A DNA stretch of 64,000 nucleotides from an uncultured Paracoccaceae bacterium. Its GTDB lineage: Bacteria; Pseudomonadota; Alphaproteobacteria; Rhodobacterales; Rhodobacteraceae. Shown here piece after piece: positions 1 to 8,840 of this stretch. The position numbers and the translations under genes were made by a program. The notes under the pieces were generated by a model. The model worked only from the letters and a program-made list of their open reading frames with translations. It ran no database searches and was not told the origin of the DNA. The stretch is taken from contig CAKSTR010000007.1 of NCBI GenBank assembly GCA_934500835.1, forward strand, positions 62,001 through 126,000. Reading direction: 5' to 3'. Numbering within the stretch: the stretch's first letter is position 1; every line of letters begins with the position of its first letter.

Positions 1-1101
1 CTGGCGAAGACCCACGGCATCCGCAACGTCGCGGTGATCGAACGCGGCTGGCTGGGCGGCGGCAACACCGGGCGCAACACCACCGCGATCCGGTCGAACT
101 ACTTCTACCCGGAAAGCACCGCGCTCTACGACCTGTCGCTGCGGCTTTACGAGGGGCTGGCGCGTGAGTTGAACTACAACATCATGCTGTCGCAGCGCGG
201 CATGATGCAGATAGTCTCCAGCCCCGGCGAGATGGAGATGGCCGCCCGCATGGTCAACGCCATGCAGGTGAATGGCGTGCAGGCCGAGCTGCTGGACCGC
301 GAGGAGGTGCGGCGCCGGGTGCCGATCTTCAACTTCGCCTCCGACGCCCGCTATCCGGTCTCTGGCGCGATCCTCCAGCAGCGCGCCGGGGTTGCCCGCC
401 ACGATGCCGTGGCCTGGGGCTACGCCCGCGCCGCTGACCGGCTGGGGGTGGACATCCTCCAGCAATGCGAGGTGCAGGAGTTCCTGGTCGAAGGCAGCCG
501 CTGCGTCGGCGTCGCCACCTCGCGCGGCGAAATCCGCGCCGATAGGGTGGGCATGGCGGTGGCCGGCAATTCCGGCGCGCTGGCGGCGAAGGCCGGTTTC
601 CGGCTGCCGATCACCTCCTACACGCTTCAGGCCTGCGTGTCCGAGCCGGTGAAGCCGATCCTCGACACCGTGCTGGTCTCGCCGATGACCGGGACCTATG
701 TCAGCCAGTCCGACAAGGGCGAGATGGTGATCGGCGGCGGCCTGGACCGGGTGCCCTCCTACGGCCAGCGCGGCAACCTTCCGCAACTGGAGACAGTGCT
801 TTCGGGCCTGCTGGAGATGTTCCCGCTCTTCCGCCAACTGCGGCTGTTGCGGCAATGGGGCGGCACGGTGGACGTGACCCCGGACAGTTCGCCCATCTTC
901 GGCGAAAGCCCGCTGCCGGGGCTTTTCGTCAACGGCGGCTGGGGGACGGGCGGCTTCAAGGGCATCCCGGCGGGCGGCACCGTCTTCGCCCATATCCTCG
1001 CCACCGGCAGCCATCATGAGATCAGCCGGCCCTTCGACCTGTCCCGCTTCCGCAGCGGCCACATGATCGATGAGGCCGCGGGTGCCGGTATAGCGCATTG
1101 A
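1..1101 (+). CDS. soxB: Sarcosine oxidase beta subunit, copy 1 (5' partial)
   Basis: Beta subunit of heterotetrameric sarcosine oxidase, the FAD/FMN subunit that oxidises the N-methyl group of sarcosine or a related N-methyl amine in the cytoplasm. The reading frame is open from base 1, so the start and the N-terminal FAD fingerprint lie outside the window; 366 codons are visible. The visible part matches the two other SoxB copies here, with a GGGNTGRNTT stretch near its start, the RHDAVAWGY block at about 397-423 (the region carrying the covalent FMN histidine in this family) and a C-terminal GGWGTGGFKG flavin segment. It heads soxBDAG copy 1 and soxD follows after 12 bases. The substrate may not be sarcosine itself, because three paralogous operons lie within 46 kb. 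Confidence 0.93.
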   Translation: MAKTHGIRNVAVIERGWLGGGNTGRNTTAIRSNYFYPESTALYDLSLRLYEGLARELNYNIMLSQRGMMQIVSSPGEMEMAARMVNAMQVNGVQAELLDREEVRRRVPIFNFASDARYPVSGAILQQRAGVARHDAVAWGYARAADRLGVDILQQCEVQEFLVEGSRCVGVATSRGEIRADRVGMAVAGNSGALAAKAGFRLPITSYTLQACVSEPVKPILDTVLVSPMTGTYVSQSDKGEMVIGGGLDRVPSYGQRGNLPQLETVLSGLLEMFPLFRQLRLLRQWGGTVDVTPDSSPIFGESPLPGLFVNGGWGTGGFKGIPAGGTVFAHILATGSHHEISRPFDLSRFRSGHMIDEAAGAGIAH

Positions 1102-1113
1102 AAGAGGCCTGAG

Positions 1114-1392
1114 ATGCAGCTCTTCACCTGTCCCTTCTGCGGCCCCCGGGCCGAGGGCGAGTTCCATTTCGGCGGCGACGCCGGCAACCTGCGGCCCGAG
1201 GGCGAGGTGGCGGCCGAGGCCTGGACCGACTACCTCTACTTCCGCCACAACTGCCGCGGCCCGGCGCGCGAGATCTGGATGCACCTGCCCTGCCGCGAGG
1301 TCTTCGTGATGGAACGCGACACGCTGACCCATGAGGTCCTGGCGACCGAGGCGCTGGCGGGTGAAACCACCGGGGCGGAGGAGCGGGCATGA
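1114..1392 (+). CDS. soxD: Sarcosine oxidase delta subunit, copy 1
   Basis: Small zinc-binding delta subunit (92 aa) of heterotetrameric sarcosine oxidase, which has a structural role in the complex. The N-terminal CPFC pair (Cys6, Cys9) and a later His-x-x-Cys (WMHLPCRE) are the expected zinc ligands. The His-Cys spacing is one residue shorter than in copies 2 and 3 (WQHVYGCR, RHAYGCGK), a small oddity that may affect the site. An AGAGG motif precedes the ATG. The stop overlaps the start of soxA (ATGA), implying translational coupling. Confidence 0.92.
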   Translation: MQLFTCPFCGPRAEGEFHFGGDAGNLRPEGEVAAEAWTDYLYFRHNCRGPAREIWMHLPCREVFVMERDTLTHEVLATEALAGETTGAEERA

Positions 1393-4232
1393 CCGGCTGG
1401 CGCCTCGAGTCCCACGGCTGGGCGGTGGACCGCAGCCAGCCGGTTTCCTTCACCTTCGATGGCCGCCGTGTTCGAGGATTCGCGGGGGACAGTCTGGCTT
1501 CGGCCTTGCTGGGGGCGGGCGTTTCCGTCGTCGGGCGGAGTTTCAAGTATCACCGCCCGCGCGGCTTCTGGGGTGCGGGGGCCGAGGAAGCGAACGGCAT
1601 CGCCGACATCCAAGGTGCGCAGCACCGGCCCAATGTGCAGATGACGGTGGAGCCGGCGCGGGACGGCATGGTGCTGCGGTCGATCAACGGAAGCCCCACG
1701 GCCGAGCGCGACCGCAGCGCCTTCCTCGACCGCTTCGCCCGCTTCATCCCGGCGGCCTTCTACTACAAGACCTTCATGTTCCCCGACTGGCACCTGTTCG
1801 AGCCGCGCATCCGCGCCATGGCCGGGCTGGGGCGCCTCGACCCACAGGCGCAGGGCTTCGGCCCCGCCGCCCCGGCCAATGCCTTCTGCGATGTGCTGGT
1901 GATCGGTGCCGGGCCGGCCGGCCTGACGGCGGCATTGGCTGCGGCAGGGCAGGGGCGCAGGGTGATCCTCTGCGACGACCAGCCGGTGCCGGGCGGCAGC
2001 CTGCTTTACCGCGAAGCGCGGATCGAGGGCCCGGAGGGGCGGGATTGGGCGGTGCAGGCCGTCGCGCGGCTGCGTGAGTTTGGTGCCCAGGTGATGCTCC
2101 GCACCACCGCCTTCGGCCGCTACGAGCATGGGTTGACCGGGCTGGCCGAGGACGATGGAGAGGGCAGGGCGCCGCGCCTCTGGCGGGTGCGTGCCGCCGA
2201 GACCGTGCTGGCGACCGGCGCCATCGAGCGCGGCCTGCCGTTTGCGAACAACGACCGGCCGGGGGTGATGTCGGCCATGGCGGGCCTGCACTACCTGACG
2301 CGCTACGGCGTGGCGGTGGGGCGGCGGGTGGTGGTCGCCACCAACAACGGCCTCGCTTACGAGGCCGCCACCGCCCTGTCCCGGGCAGGGGTTGAGGTCA
2401 CGGTCATCGACCAGCGCAGGGACGCGCCCGCCACCGAGCTGCCGCGGATCGCCGGCCGGATCGAGGCGGTTCTGGGCCGCAGAGGTGTCGAGGCGGTGCG
2501 GCTGGCCTCGGGCCAGCGGATCGAGGCGGATGCCGTTCTGGTCTCGGGCGGGCATACGCCGACGGTGCATCTCTACTGCCAGGCGCAGGGCAAGCTGCGG
2601 TGGGACGACGGCATCCAGGGATTTGTCCCGGACCGCAAGATGCCCGGGCTGACGGTGGTCGGCGCGGCGGCGGGACGGTTCGATCTGGCCGGGGTGCTGG
2701 CCGATGCAGCGCAGGCCGTCGGGGGTCCGCCCCCCGCCGCCGAGGCGCCCGACTGGCCGCTGCGGATCGCCGCCGACTGGCAGGCGCCCAAGGCCAGGGG
2801 CCGGATCTGGCTGGACTTTCAGAATGATGTCACCGCCAAGGACGTGGAACTGGCGGCGCGGGAGAACTTCACCTCGGTCGAGCACCTGAAGCGCTACACC
2901 ACGCTGGGGATGGCCAACGACCAAGGCAAGACCTCCAACCTGCCCGGCCTCGCGCTGATGGCGCAGATCACCGGCCGCAGCATCCAGGACACCGGGACGA
3001 CCACCTACCGCCCGCCCTTCGTGCCGATCCCGCTGGCCTCCTTCGCCGGCCGGCGCGGCGGGCAGTTGATGAACCCGCTGCGCCGCTTGCCGCTGGAGGC
3101 CGAGCACCGGGCCGATGGCGCGCTCTTCCGCGAATACGGCGGCTGGCTGCGCCCGGCCTGGTTCGGCAAGGGGGCCGAGGCGGCGGAAGTCGCGCGCGAG
3201 GCGGTGGCGGCACGGCAGGGCGTGGCGCTGTTCGACGGCTCGCCCCTAGGCAAGATCGAAGTGATCGGGCCGGATGCGGCGCAGTTCCTCGATTTCATCT
3301 TCTACAACACCATGTCGACGCTGAAGCCCGGCCGCTGCCGCTATGGCTTCATACTGACCGAGCAGGGCGCGGTCTACGACGACGGCGTACTGGTGCGGCT
3401 GGACGAGAACCGCTTCGTGGTCTCCTGTTCCTCCTCGCATGTGCAGGGCGTCGGCCTGATGCTGGAGGAATGGCGGCAGGACCGCTTCGACCGCAGCCGG
3501 TTGGTGATCCACGATGCCACGGCGCGCTATGCCACGCTGACCGTGACCGGCCCGAAGTCGCGGGCCCTGTTGCTGGCGGTGGGGCTTGGCGTCGATCTGG
3601 ACGATGCGGCCTTGCCGCATATGGCGCTGGCTTGGGGCAGCTTCCGGGGGGATCCGGTGAGGGTGACTCGGGTCAGCTTCACCGGCGACCGTTCCTACGA
3701 ACTGTCGATCCGCGCCGACCGGGCGCTGCCCCTGTGGCGAACGCTGAAGGAGGCGGGGCAGGCGTTCGATGCCGTTCTGCTGGGCGGCGAGGCGCTGATG
3801 ATCCTGAGGGCGGAAAAGGGCTATATCGTGATCGGCAAGGACACCGATGGCCGCACGCGGCCGATGGACCTTGGCGTCAGCGGGCCGTTCGAGAAGAAGA
3901 AGGGCGAATACCTCGGCCGCCGCTCGCTGTCCCTGCCGGCGGCGGCGGATCAGGCCCGGGCGCTGGTCGGGCTGGAAAGCCCGGACGGCAAGGTGCTGCC
4001 TCCCGGCGCCCATGCGGTGGAGCGGCGGGGCAGAGCCAAGCGCAGCATCGGCTTCGTCACCACCAGCCATTTCAGCCCCAGCCTGAACCGCCCCATCGCG
4101 CTGGCGCTGGTCGAGAACGGCGCGTCGCGGATAGGCGAGACGGTGGAACTGCACCACTTCGGCCAGAGTCTGACCGCGCGGATCGCGCCACCCTGCGCCT
4201 TCGACCCCGAGGGGGAGCGTCTCCATGCTTGA
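1389..4232 (+). CDS. soxA: Sarcosine oxidase alpha subunit, copy 1
   Basis: Alpha subunit (947 aa), which binds NAD and folate and passes the oxidised methyl group to tetrahydrofolate as 5,10-methylene-THF. In order: an N-terminal ferredoxin-like fold with the family segment GRSFKYHRPRG (residues 49-59), a Rossmann nucleotide-binding motif GAGPAG at 173-178, a central disulfide-reductase-like domain with FANNDRPGVM, a small domain with YTTLGMANDQGKTSN, and a C-terminal GcvT/aminomethyltransferase domain from about residue 580. It is somewhat shorter than copy 2 (991 aa) and copy 3 (1003 aa). ATG overlaps the soxD stop, and the 3' end overlaps soxG by 8 bases, the same overlap as in the other two operons. 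Confidence 0.94.
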   Translation: MTGWRLESHGWAVDRSQPVSFTFDGRRVRGFAGDSLASALLGAGVSVVGRSFKYHRPRGFWGAGAEEANGIADIQGAQHRPNVQMTVEPARDGMVLRSINGSPTAERDRSAFLDRFARFIPAAFYYKTFMFPDWHLFEPRIRAMAGLGRLDPQAQGFGPAAPANAFCDVLVIGAGPAGLTAALAAAGQGRRVILCDDQPVPGGSLLYREARIEGPEGRDWAVQAVARLREFGAQVMLRTTAFGRYEHGLTGLAEDDGEGRAPRLWRVRAAETVLATGAIERGLPFANNDRPGVMSAMAGLHYLTRYGVAVGRRVVVATNNGLAYEAATALSRAGVEVTVIDQRRDAPATELPRIAGRIEAVLGRRGVEAVRLASGQRIEADAVLVSGGHTPTVHLYCQAQGKLRWDDGIQGFVPDRKMPGLTVVGAAAGRFDLAGVLADAAQAVGGPPPAAEAPDWPLRIAADWQAPKARGRIWLDFQNDVTAKDVELAARENFTSVEHLKRYTTLGMANDQGKTSNLPGLALMAQITGRSIQDTGTTTYRPPFVPIPLASFAGRRGGQLMNPLRRLPLEAEHRADGALFREYGGWLRPAWFGKGAEAAEVAREAVAARQGVALFDGSPLGKIEVIGPDAAQFLDFIFYNTMSTLKPGRCRYGFILTEQGAVYDDGVLVRLDENRFVVSCSSSHVQGVGLMLEEWRQDRFDRSRLVIHDATARYATLTVTGPKSRALLLAVGLGVDLDDAALPHMALAWGSFRGDPVRVTRVSFTGDRSYELSIRADRALPLWRTLKEAGQAFDAVLLGGEALMILRAEKGYIVIGKDTDGRTRPMDLGVSGPFEKKKGEYLGRRSLSLPAAADQARALVGLESPDGKVLPPGAHAVERRGRAKRSIGFVTTSHFSPSLNRPIALALVENGASRIGETVELHHFGQSLTARIAPPCAFDPEGERLHA

Positions 4233-4752
4233 CCATGCCGAGAAATGGGATGCCGCGCCCGACTGGGCCACCGCCGTTCTGGAGGCCACGGGCGTGACCG
4301 TCCGCAGCCTGGACCTGCCGGACATGTTGCTGGTCAGCGGCGACCTCGGTGCCTTCGGTCGGGCCTCCGGCTTCGACCCGCAGGGTGCAGGTGCGCTCGG
4401 CGCGGTTCACGGCGACGGATATACTGTCCGGTTGGCGCGCGACCGGCTGCTGGTCGTCGGCCCGCTGCCCGGGACGGTGCAGGAAAGCTGGAACGACGCG
4501 GGATTCGCCGTCACGCCGATCAGCGGGGCGGATCATGTCTTTGAACTTGCCGGCGAGGGCATTCCTGGTCTCCTCTTCCGCGCCACTACCCTGGACCCGG
4601 CAAACCCCGGACCCTGCGCCGCCATCGGCTTCGCCGGTGTTCCGGCGGTGCTCTACCGCCACGACCCGTCCGGCGCCCTTCGGCTGCATGTCGAACGCGG
4701 CCTCGCGGTCTATCTCTGGTCCTGGCTGATGGCCGTGCTTGGGGAACTGTGA
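4225..4752 (+). CDS. soxG: Sarcosine oxidase gamma subunit, copy 1
   Basis: Gamma subunit (175 aa), a GcvT-like scaffold protein that completes the heterotetramer. It starts with MLDHA, like the gamma of copy 2 (VLDHR), and overlaps soxA by 8 bases. The sequence is poorly conserved, as usual for gamma, and the call rests on position, length and the GcvT-like C-terminus. kynU begins 4 bases after its stop, so the sox and kynurenine genes appear to be co-transcribed. That physical link is the main reason to think this Sox complex works on a tryptophan-derived compound. Confidence 0.85.
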   Translation: MLDHAEKWDAAPDWATAVLEATGVTVRSLDLPDMLLVSGDLGAFGRASGFDPQGAGALGAVHGDGYTVRLARDRLLVVGPLPGTVQESWNDAGFAVTPISGADHVFELAGEGIPGLLFRATTLDPANPGPCAAIGFAGVPAVLYRHDPSGALRLHVERGLAVYLWSWLMAVLGEL

Positions 4753-4756
4753 AGAA

Positions 4757-5953
4757 ATGACCACCGATTTCTCCCTTACTCGTTCCAAATTCGATCTGCC
4801 CGAAGGCATAATCTATCTCGATGGCAATTCACTCGGCCCGCTGCCGAAGGCAGTGAAGGCGCGAATGAACAGCACCATCACCGATGAATGGGGCACCTTG
4901 CTGATCCGGGGCTGGAACCAGGCCGGGTGGATGGAGCAGCCGCGTCGCGTCGGGGACCGCATTGCCCGGCTGATCGGAGCCGAGTCGAGAAGTGTCGTCA
5001 TGGGCGACACCCTGTCGATCAAGGTCTATCAGGCGCTCGCCTCGGCTTTCGAAATGAACCCGGGCCGCAAGGTGGTGCTGTCGGACAATGGCAACTTCCC
5101 TTCCGACCTCTACATCGCGCAGGGCCTCGTGCGGACCCTGGGCGCGGGCCATGAACTGCGAACCGTCGATCCCGAGGCAGTGCTGGATGCCATCGACACG
5201 AGCGTCGCCGCAATCCTGATCACCGAGGTCGACTACCGCACCGGTCGGCGCCACGACATGAGGGCATTGACTGCGAAGGCCCATGAGATGGGCGCGCTGG
5301 CGATCTGGGACCTCGCGCATTCGGCGGGGGCGCTGCCGGTGGACGTGGCCGGGGGCGGCGCCGATTTCGCCGTCGGCTGCACCTACAAATACCTAAACTC
5401 CGGTCCCGGCGGCCCGGCCTTCATCTATGTCGCCCCGCGCCATCACGATGTCGCGCGCCCCGCGCTGTCCGGCTGGATGGGGCACGAGGCGCCATTCGCC
5501 TTCGATCTGGACTACCGCCCCGGCGCGGGAATCGAGCGGATGCGCGTGGGCACGCCGCCGATCCTGCAACTGGCGGCGCTGGATGCGGCGCTGGATGTCT
5601 GGGAAGGGGTGGACATGCGGGATGTCCGCGTCCGGTCGCTGGAACTGGGCGACCTCTTCATCGCCGGGATCGAAGCGCGCTGCCCCGACCTGAAACTCGC
5701 AACCCCCCGCGCCCATGAGGAACGCGGCAGCCAGGTCAGTTTCACTCATCCCGAAGGCTATGCGATCATGCAGGCGTTGATCGCCGAGGGCGTGATCGGC
5801 GATTTCCGTGCACCAGTGACGCTGCGCTTCGGCTTGACGCCCCTTTACCTTGCAGCCGAGGACGTGAACCGCGCCATCGATATCCTTGCCCGTATCATGG
5901 ACGAGCGCCGTTGGGATCGGCCCGAATTCAAGGTGCGGGGCAAGGTGACATGA
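4757..5953 (+). CDS. kynU: Kynureninase
   Basis: PLP-dependent kynureninase (398 aa): L-kynurenine + H2O gives anthranilate + L-alanine, in the cytoplasm. The start at 4757 ([12 protein letters not shown]) is chosen over the in-frame ATG at 4739, which would lie inside soxG; GTGAAGAA just upstream is a modest ribosome site. Family marks are IYLDGNSLG near the N-terminus, [13 protein letters not shown] (PLP-binding Asp) and the [13 protein letters not shown] block holding the Schiff-base lysine. The fold is type I aminotransferase of normal length. It follows soxG by 4 bases and precedes tryptophan dioxygenase, so the window holds steps one and three of the kynurenine pathway here. The formamidase step is probably supplied by the gene at 32771. 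Confidence 0.95.
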   Translation: MTTDFSLTRSKFDLPEGIIYLDGNSLGPLPKAVKARMNSTITDEWGTLLIRGWNQAGWMEQPRRVGDRIARLIGAESRSVVMGDTLSIKVYQALASAFEMNPGRKVVLSDNGNFPSDLYIAQGLVRTLGAGHELRTVDPEAVLDAIDTSVAAILITEVDYRTGRRHDMRALTAKAHEMGALAIWDLAHSAGALPVDVAGGGADFAVGCTYKYLNSGPGGPAFIYVAPRHHDVARPALSGWMGHEAPFAFDLDYRPGAGIERMRVGTPPILQLAALDAALDVWEGVDMRDVRVRSLELGDLFIAGIEARCPDLKLATPRAHEERGSQVSFTHPEGYAIMQALIAEGVIGDFRAPVTLRFGLTPLYLAAEDVNRAIDILARIMDERRWDRPEFKVRGKVT

Positions 5954-6092
5954 TCCGCGTGGAAGCCCTTCCCTGCGCGTGCCGTCCCTCGGCCTGGATC
6001 GCCCTGTGGAGACGGATTGGGCAATGTGCCGTCCGAAATCAGAGGCCTCTTCTTTCTTGAGCCATCCCTTTCAGCCAAGAGAGAAAGCAGAC

Positions 6093-6923
6093 ATGACCTA
6101 CGATCCTTCCAAAGACGGTGCGCAAATGTCCTTCGACGGGCGGATGTCCTATGGCGACTATCTCGCCGTCGACCAGATTCTGACCGCTCAGAAGCCGCTC
6201 AGCACTGCCCACGACGAAATGCTGTTCATCATTCAGCATCAGACATCCGAGCTGTGGATGAAGCTGGCGCTGTATGAGATCGGTGGTGCGCGCGAGATGA
6301 TCGCCGCCAACCGCACCCCCGCGGCGCTGAAGATGCTGTCCCGTGTCTCGCGCATCTTCGAGCAGTTGAACAACGCCTGGGACGTGTTGCGCACGATGAC
6401 GCCCTCGGAATACACGCAATTCCGTGACGACTTGGGGCAATCCTCAGGGTTCCAGTCCTGGCAATACCGTCTGATCGAATACGCTGTCGGCAACCGCAAC
6501 CTCGCTATGCTGCGCCCGCATGCACACCGCGCGGACCTGCTGGAAAAGCTGGAGGCGGAGCTCGCCTGCCCTACGCTCTACGACGAGGTCTTGCGGCGCC
6601 TGGCGCGGCTTGGTCTGCCGGTGCCCGCGGACGTGCTTGACCGCGACCTGCGTCAGACTTGGAGCTTCAACGAAGGCGTCATGGCGGTCTGGAGCATGGT
6701 CTACCGCGATCCGGCAAAATACTGGGAGGCCTATGAGGTGGCCGAGAAGCTGGTCGATTTCGAGGACTACTTCCGCCGCTGGCGCTTCAACCACGTGACT
6801 ACGGTCGAACGCATCATCGGTTTCAAGCGCGGCACCGGCGGAACGGCGGGGATTTCCTATCTCAAGCGCATGCTGGAGGTCGAACTGTTCCCGGAGCTTT
6901 GGCGCGTGCGTACCGAGCTTTAA
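6093..6923 (+). CDS. kynA: Tryptophan 2,3-dioxygenase
   Basis: Heme tryptophan 2,3-dioxygenase (276 aa), converting L-tryptophan and O2 to N-formylkynurenine. The start at 6093 ([11 protein letters not shown]) is preferred to an in-frame ATG 114 bases upstream because GAGAAAGC precedes it and the length then matches bacterial TDO. Visible signatures are [13 protein letters not shown] (substrate-pocket histidine) and [18 protein letters not shown] (the proximal heme histidine in NHVTT, and the substrate-binding KRGTGG loop). The 139-base gap after kynU has no convincing promoter, so one transcript from sox to kynA is likely. The gene is intact and ordinary. A strong hairpin follows it. Confidence 0.96.
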   Translation: MTYDPSKDGAQMSFDGRMSYGDYLAVDQILTAQKPLSTAHDEMLFIIQHQTSELWMKLALYEIGGAREMIAANRTPAALKMLSRVSRIFEQLNNAWDVLRTMTPSEYTQFRDDLGQSSGFQSWQYRLIEYAVGNRNLAMLRPHAHRADLLEKLEAELACPTLYDEVLRRLARLGLPVPADVLDRDLRQTWSFNEGVMAVWSMVYRDPAKYWEAYEVAEKLVDFEDYFRRWRFNHVTTVERIIGFKRGTGGTAGISYLKRMLEVELFPELWRVRTEL

Positions 6924-6941
6924 CTCCGACGAAATGAGATC

Positions 6942-6980
6942 CGCGTTTCCCGATACTGAAAAAAACAATCGGGGAACGCG
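6942..6980 (+). terminator. Hairpin after kynA, possible terminator
   Basis: A 13-bp stem (CGCGTTTCCCGAT, 6942-6954, pairing with 6968-6980, with one G-U wobble) closes a 13-base A-rich loop. It lies 18 bases after the kynA stop and fits the end of the sox-kyn transcript. No T-run follows, so it may instead be a processing or stabilising structure. Confidence 0.5.
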
Positions 6981-7353
6981 TGCAGGGTCAGGCGACGTCT
7001 GGCCTTGTCAGTCGGCACGGCGCAGGGGTGGATAGATATGTATAGAAAAGTATCAGCGGCGCGATCCTCGAAACTGCAAGATCGCCACGGTTGATTCTTG
7101 TAATATAATGATAATATTATATTAATTTTCTTATTGCCAGAATCATATATTGCCGCTTCCATGGACATCAGTGGCTACATCTGGGGTGATCTCTGCCCGG
7201 CTGGCGAGATCGATGCATCCGGCGAACAGGAGGTGTCAGCTCTGAGGAGTTCTAGGGCAGCACTCCGCCGTCCGAAGTTAATCTAAACCAGTAGAAGATG
7301 GTTCTTCGTGAGCTGGTATGAAGTCGGCATTTGCTCTGCGAGGAAGGGTGTCT
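6981..7353. promoter_or_regulatory. AT-rich intergenic region with a perfect inverted repeat
   Basis: No credible gene lies between kynA and the Rid-family gene. The stretch drops sharply in G+C at about 7090-7150. There TAATATAAT (7101-7109) and ATTATATTA (7116-7124) form a perfect 9-6-9 inverted repeat that contains a TATAAT (7104-7109). This looks like a -10 element overlapped by an operator, about 230 bases upstream of the F420 operon. A MarR regulator (31768-32343) is encoded in the same island, and MarR sites are typically AT-rich palindromes; the pairing is inference. A related AT palindrome lies at 30464-30480. Confidence 0.45.
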
Positions 7354-7776
7354 ATGGGTAAGGTAGCACAAAGCGCGGTGTATTCTCGCTCCGAGGTCAG
7401 CAGCGGAACGGCATGGGAGGCCGCTGCGGCATATCCTCGCGCCTTGCGGGCGGGAGACTTTATCTACGTATCCGGCACGACCGCCACGGACGAGAATGGC
7501 GTGGTGGAAAAAGGGTCTGCGGCGGGCCAGACGCGCTTCATCCTGGAAAAAATCATACGGGCCATCAGACAACTCGGCGGTGAGCCGGAGGATGTGGTCA
7601 TGGCCAGGGTCTATTTGAAGGAAGCGACCCTCGCCGAAGAGATTTTCTCCGTCTACACTGAAATGTTCGGCCATGTCCGGGCATCCAGCACCGCCGTCGT
7701 CGCGCAGGCGCTGGGCGACGACTATCTCGTCGAGATCGAAATGCAGGCAATCGTTGGGGCACGCCGTGAAATTTAG
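7354..7776 (+). CDS. Rid family (YjgF/YER057c/UK114) protein
   Basis: Small trimer-forming Rid-fold protein (140 aa from this start). The ATG at 7354 has AGGAAGG at 7341-7347 with ideal spacing, so it is preferred over the ATG at 7318. The fold shows in RAGDFIYVSGTTAT near the N-terminus, EDVVMARVYL in the middle and LVEIEMQAIVG at the end. The arginine needed for imine deaminase activity in RidA (VAR-LPK context) is a glutamine here (AVVAQALGDD), so archetypal RidA activity is unlikely. Related non-RidA subfamilies act in aromatic and amine catabolism, for example 2-aminomuconate deaminases. It opens the F420 operon, and its 3' end overlaps the ancestral start of the next gene. Confidence 0.82.
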   Translation: MGKVAQSAVYSRSEVSSGTAWEAAAAYPRALRAGDFIYVSGTTATDENGVVEKGSAAGQTRFILEKIIRAIRQLGGEPEDVVMARVYLKEATLAEEIFSVYTEMFGHVRASSTAVVAQALGDDYLVEIEMQAIVGARREI

Positions 7777-7830
7777 CATCCGTCTGAACAATTTAGCATC
7801 CGTCTGAACAATTTAGCATCCGTCTGAACA
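7771..7830 (+). repeat. Three perfect tandem copies of a 20-bp unit
   Basis: The unit ATTTAGCATCCGTCTGAACA occurs at 7771-7790, 7791-7810 and 7811-7830 without mismatch. The first copy contains the Rid gene's stop codon. Read from the GTG at 7766, one copy gives codons for MKFSIRLNN that run straight into the downstream oxidoreductase (DVTIREHV). Two extra copies add 40 bp and break that frame, so translation from the GTG stops after 13 codons. The expansion therefore lies exactly across the ribosome start of the next gene. Confidence 0.95.
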
Positions 7831-7835
7831 ATGAT

Positions 7836-8837
7836 GTGACGATCCGCGAACATGTCGCGCTTGCCCAGGCGGCCGAAAGCGCGGGCTTCGATCAATACTG
7901 GGTCGCCAACGACCTCATGATCCGCAGCGCCCCGGTCATTCTTGCGGCGGTGGCCCAAGGCACGAGCCGCATCGAGATCGGCAGCTGCATCATGAATCCC
8001 TTTACTGTCAACCCGGCGGAAATTGCGATGTTTGCGGCGTCCATGGACGAGTTGAGCGGCTGCCGCTTCAATCTCGGTTTCGCCGCGGGGGCGGGAGAGT
8101 TCCTGAACTGGATCGGAATCGACCAGCCAAGCCCGCTTGCCGCGGTTCGGGAAAGCGTCGCCGCGATCCGGCTGCTGCTGGAGGGCAAGACCGCGAGGAT
8201 GGACGGCAGATTCCTGAAATGGTCCGACGCCGCCTATCTGCGCTTCCCGGCTCCGCGGGTGACACCGATCTACATCGGCGCGTCCGGCCCGCTGATGCTG
8301 AAACTGGCGGGTGAGATCGGCGATGGCGTTCTGCCGCTTCTTTTCCCGCCGGAACACTACGCCAACGTCCGGCCCCTGATCGACCAGGGATTGGCGATCC
8401 GCCAGGAGGGGCGTGGCGGATGCGATATCGTCGGGTCGATCTGGGCCTCGCTGGGCGGGGACCGGGACGCGGCCAAGCGGCTTCTGGCCGAGAAGATCGC
8501 GATCTACGGCAGCGCGCTGGCGCCCATCGTCTTGGAGCAACTGGGCCTGACCAGGGCCGATTTCGAGGGGATCGACGCTGCGCTGGTCGGAAACAACGAC
8601 ATGGACAGCGCCGTCTCCCTCGTCTCGAACCAGATGCTCAAGATCGGTATCGTCGGTTCGGCGGAAGACATCATCGAGCGGCTCGAGCCGATCGTCGCCG
8701 CCGGGCTGCGGCACATCAGCTTCGGCCCGCCGCTGGGGCCGGACCGGCTAGAGGCGATCGAACTGATCGGGAGGCACATCATCCCGCATTTCCGAAAGAA
8801 GCAGGGCGATCCGGGCTCGAAGCGTGCGGAGACCTGA
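7836..8837 (+). CDS. MER-like F420-dependent LLM-class oxidoreductase (5' end disrupted)
   Basis: Luciferase-like (LLM, TIM-barrel) oxidoreductase, closest in character to the 5,10-methylene-tetrahydromethanopterin reductase (MER)-like group that uses coenzyme F420. Features are TIREHVALAQAAESAGFDQYWVAND at the N-terminus (split: TIREHVALAQ, then AESAGFDQYWVAND), PIYIGASGP mid-chain and a C-terminal HISFGPPLGPD typical of this group; 333 aa. The annotated GTG at 7836 has no ribosome site. The ancestral start is the GTG at 7766, which gives MKFSIRLNND at the usual family N-terminus but is now out of frame because of the 20-bp triplication. Expression therefore probably needs reinitiation or a copy-number reversion. 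Placement with the F420 biosynthesis genes supports F420 as cofactor; the substrate is unknown. Confidence 0.85.
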   Translation: MTIREHVALAQAAESAGFDQYWVANDLMIRSAPVILAAVAQGTSRIEIGSCIMNPFTVNPAEIAMFAASMDELSGCRFNLGFAAGAGEFLNWIGIDQPSPLAAVRESVAAIRLLLEGKTARMDGRFLKWSDAAYLRFPAPRVTPIYIGASGPLMLKLAGEIGDGVLPLLFPPEHYANVRPLIDQGLAIRQEGRGGCDIVGSIWASLGGDRDAAKRLLAEKIAIYGSALAPIVLEQLGLTRADFEGIDAALVGNNDMDSAVSLVSNQMLKIGIVGSAEDIIERLEPIVAAGLRHISFGPPLGPDRLEAIELIGRHIIPHFRKKQGDPGSKRAET

Positions 8838-8840
8838 GCC

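Noticed and set aside
1236..3107. Very long antisense frames across soxA copies (for example 1236-3107 and 42336-45581, - strand).
   Set aside because: They are typical shadow frames of high-G+C genes: Arg/Pro/His-rich, low complexity and opposite well-supported genes.
6920..7168. An 82-codon - strand frame in the AT-rich gap after kynA.
   Set aside because: It overlaps the end of kynA and the hairpin, and has no ribosome site or recognisable sequence.
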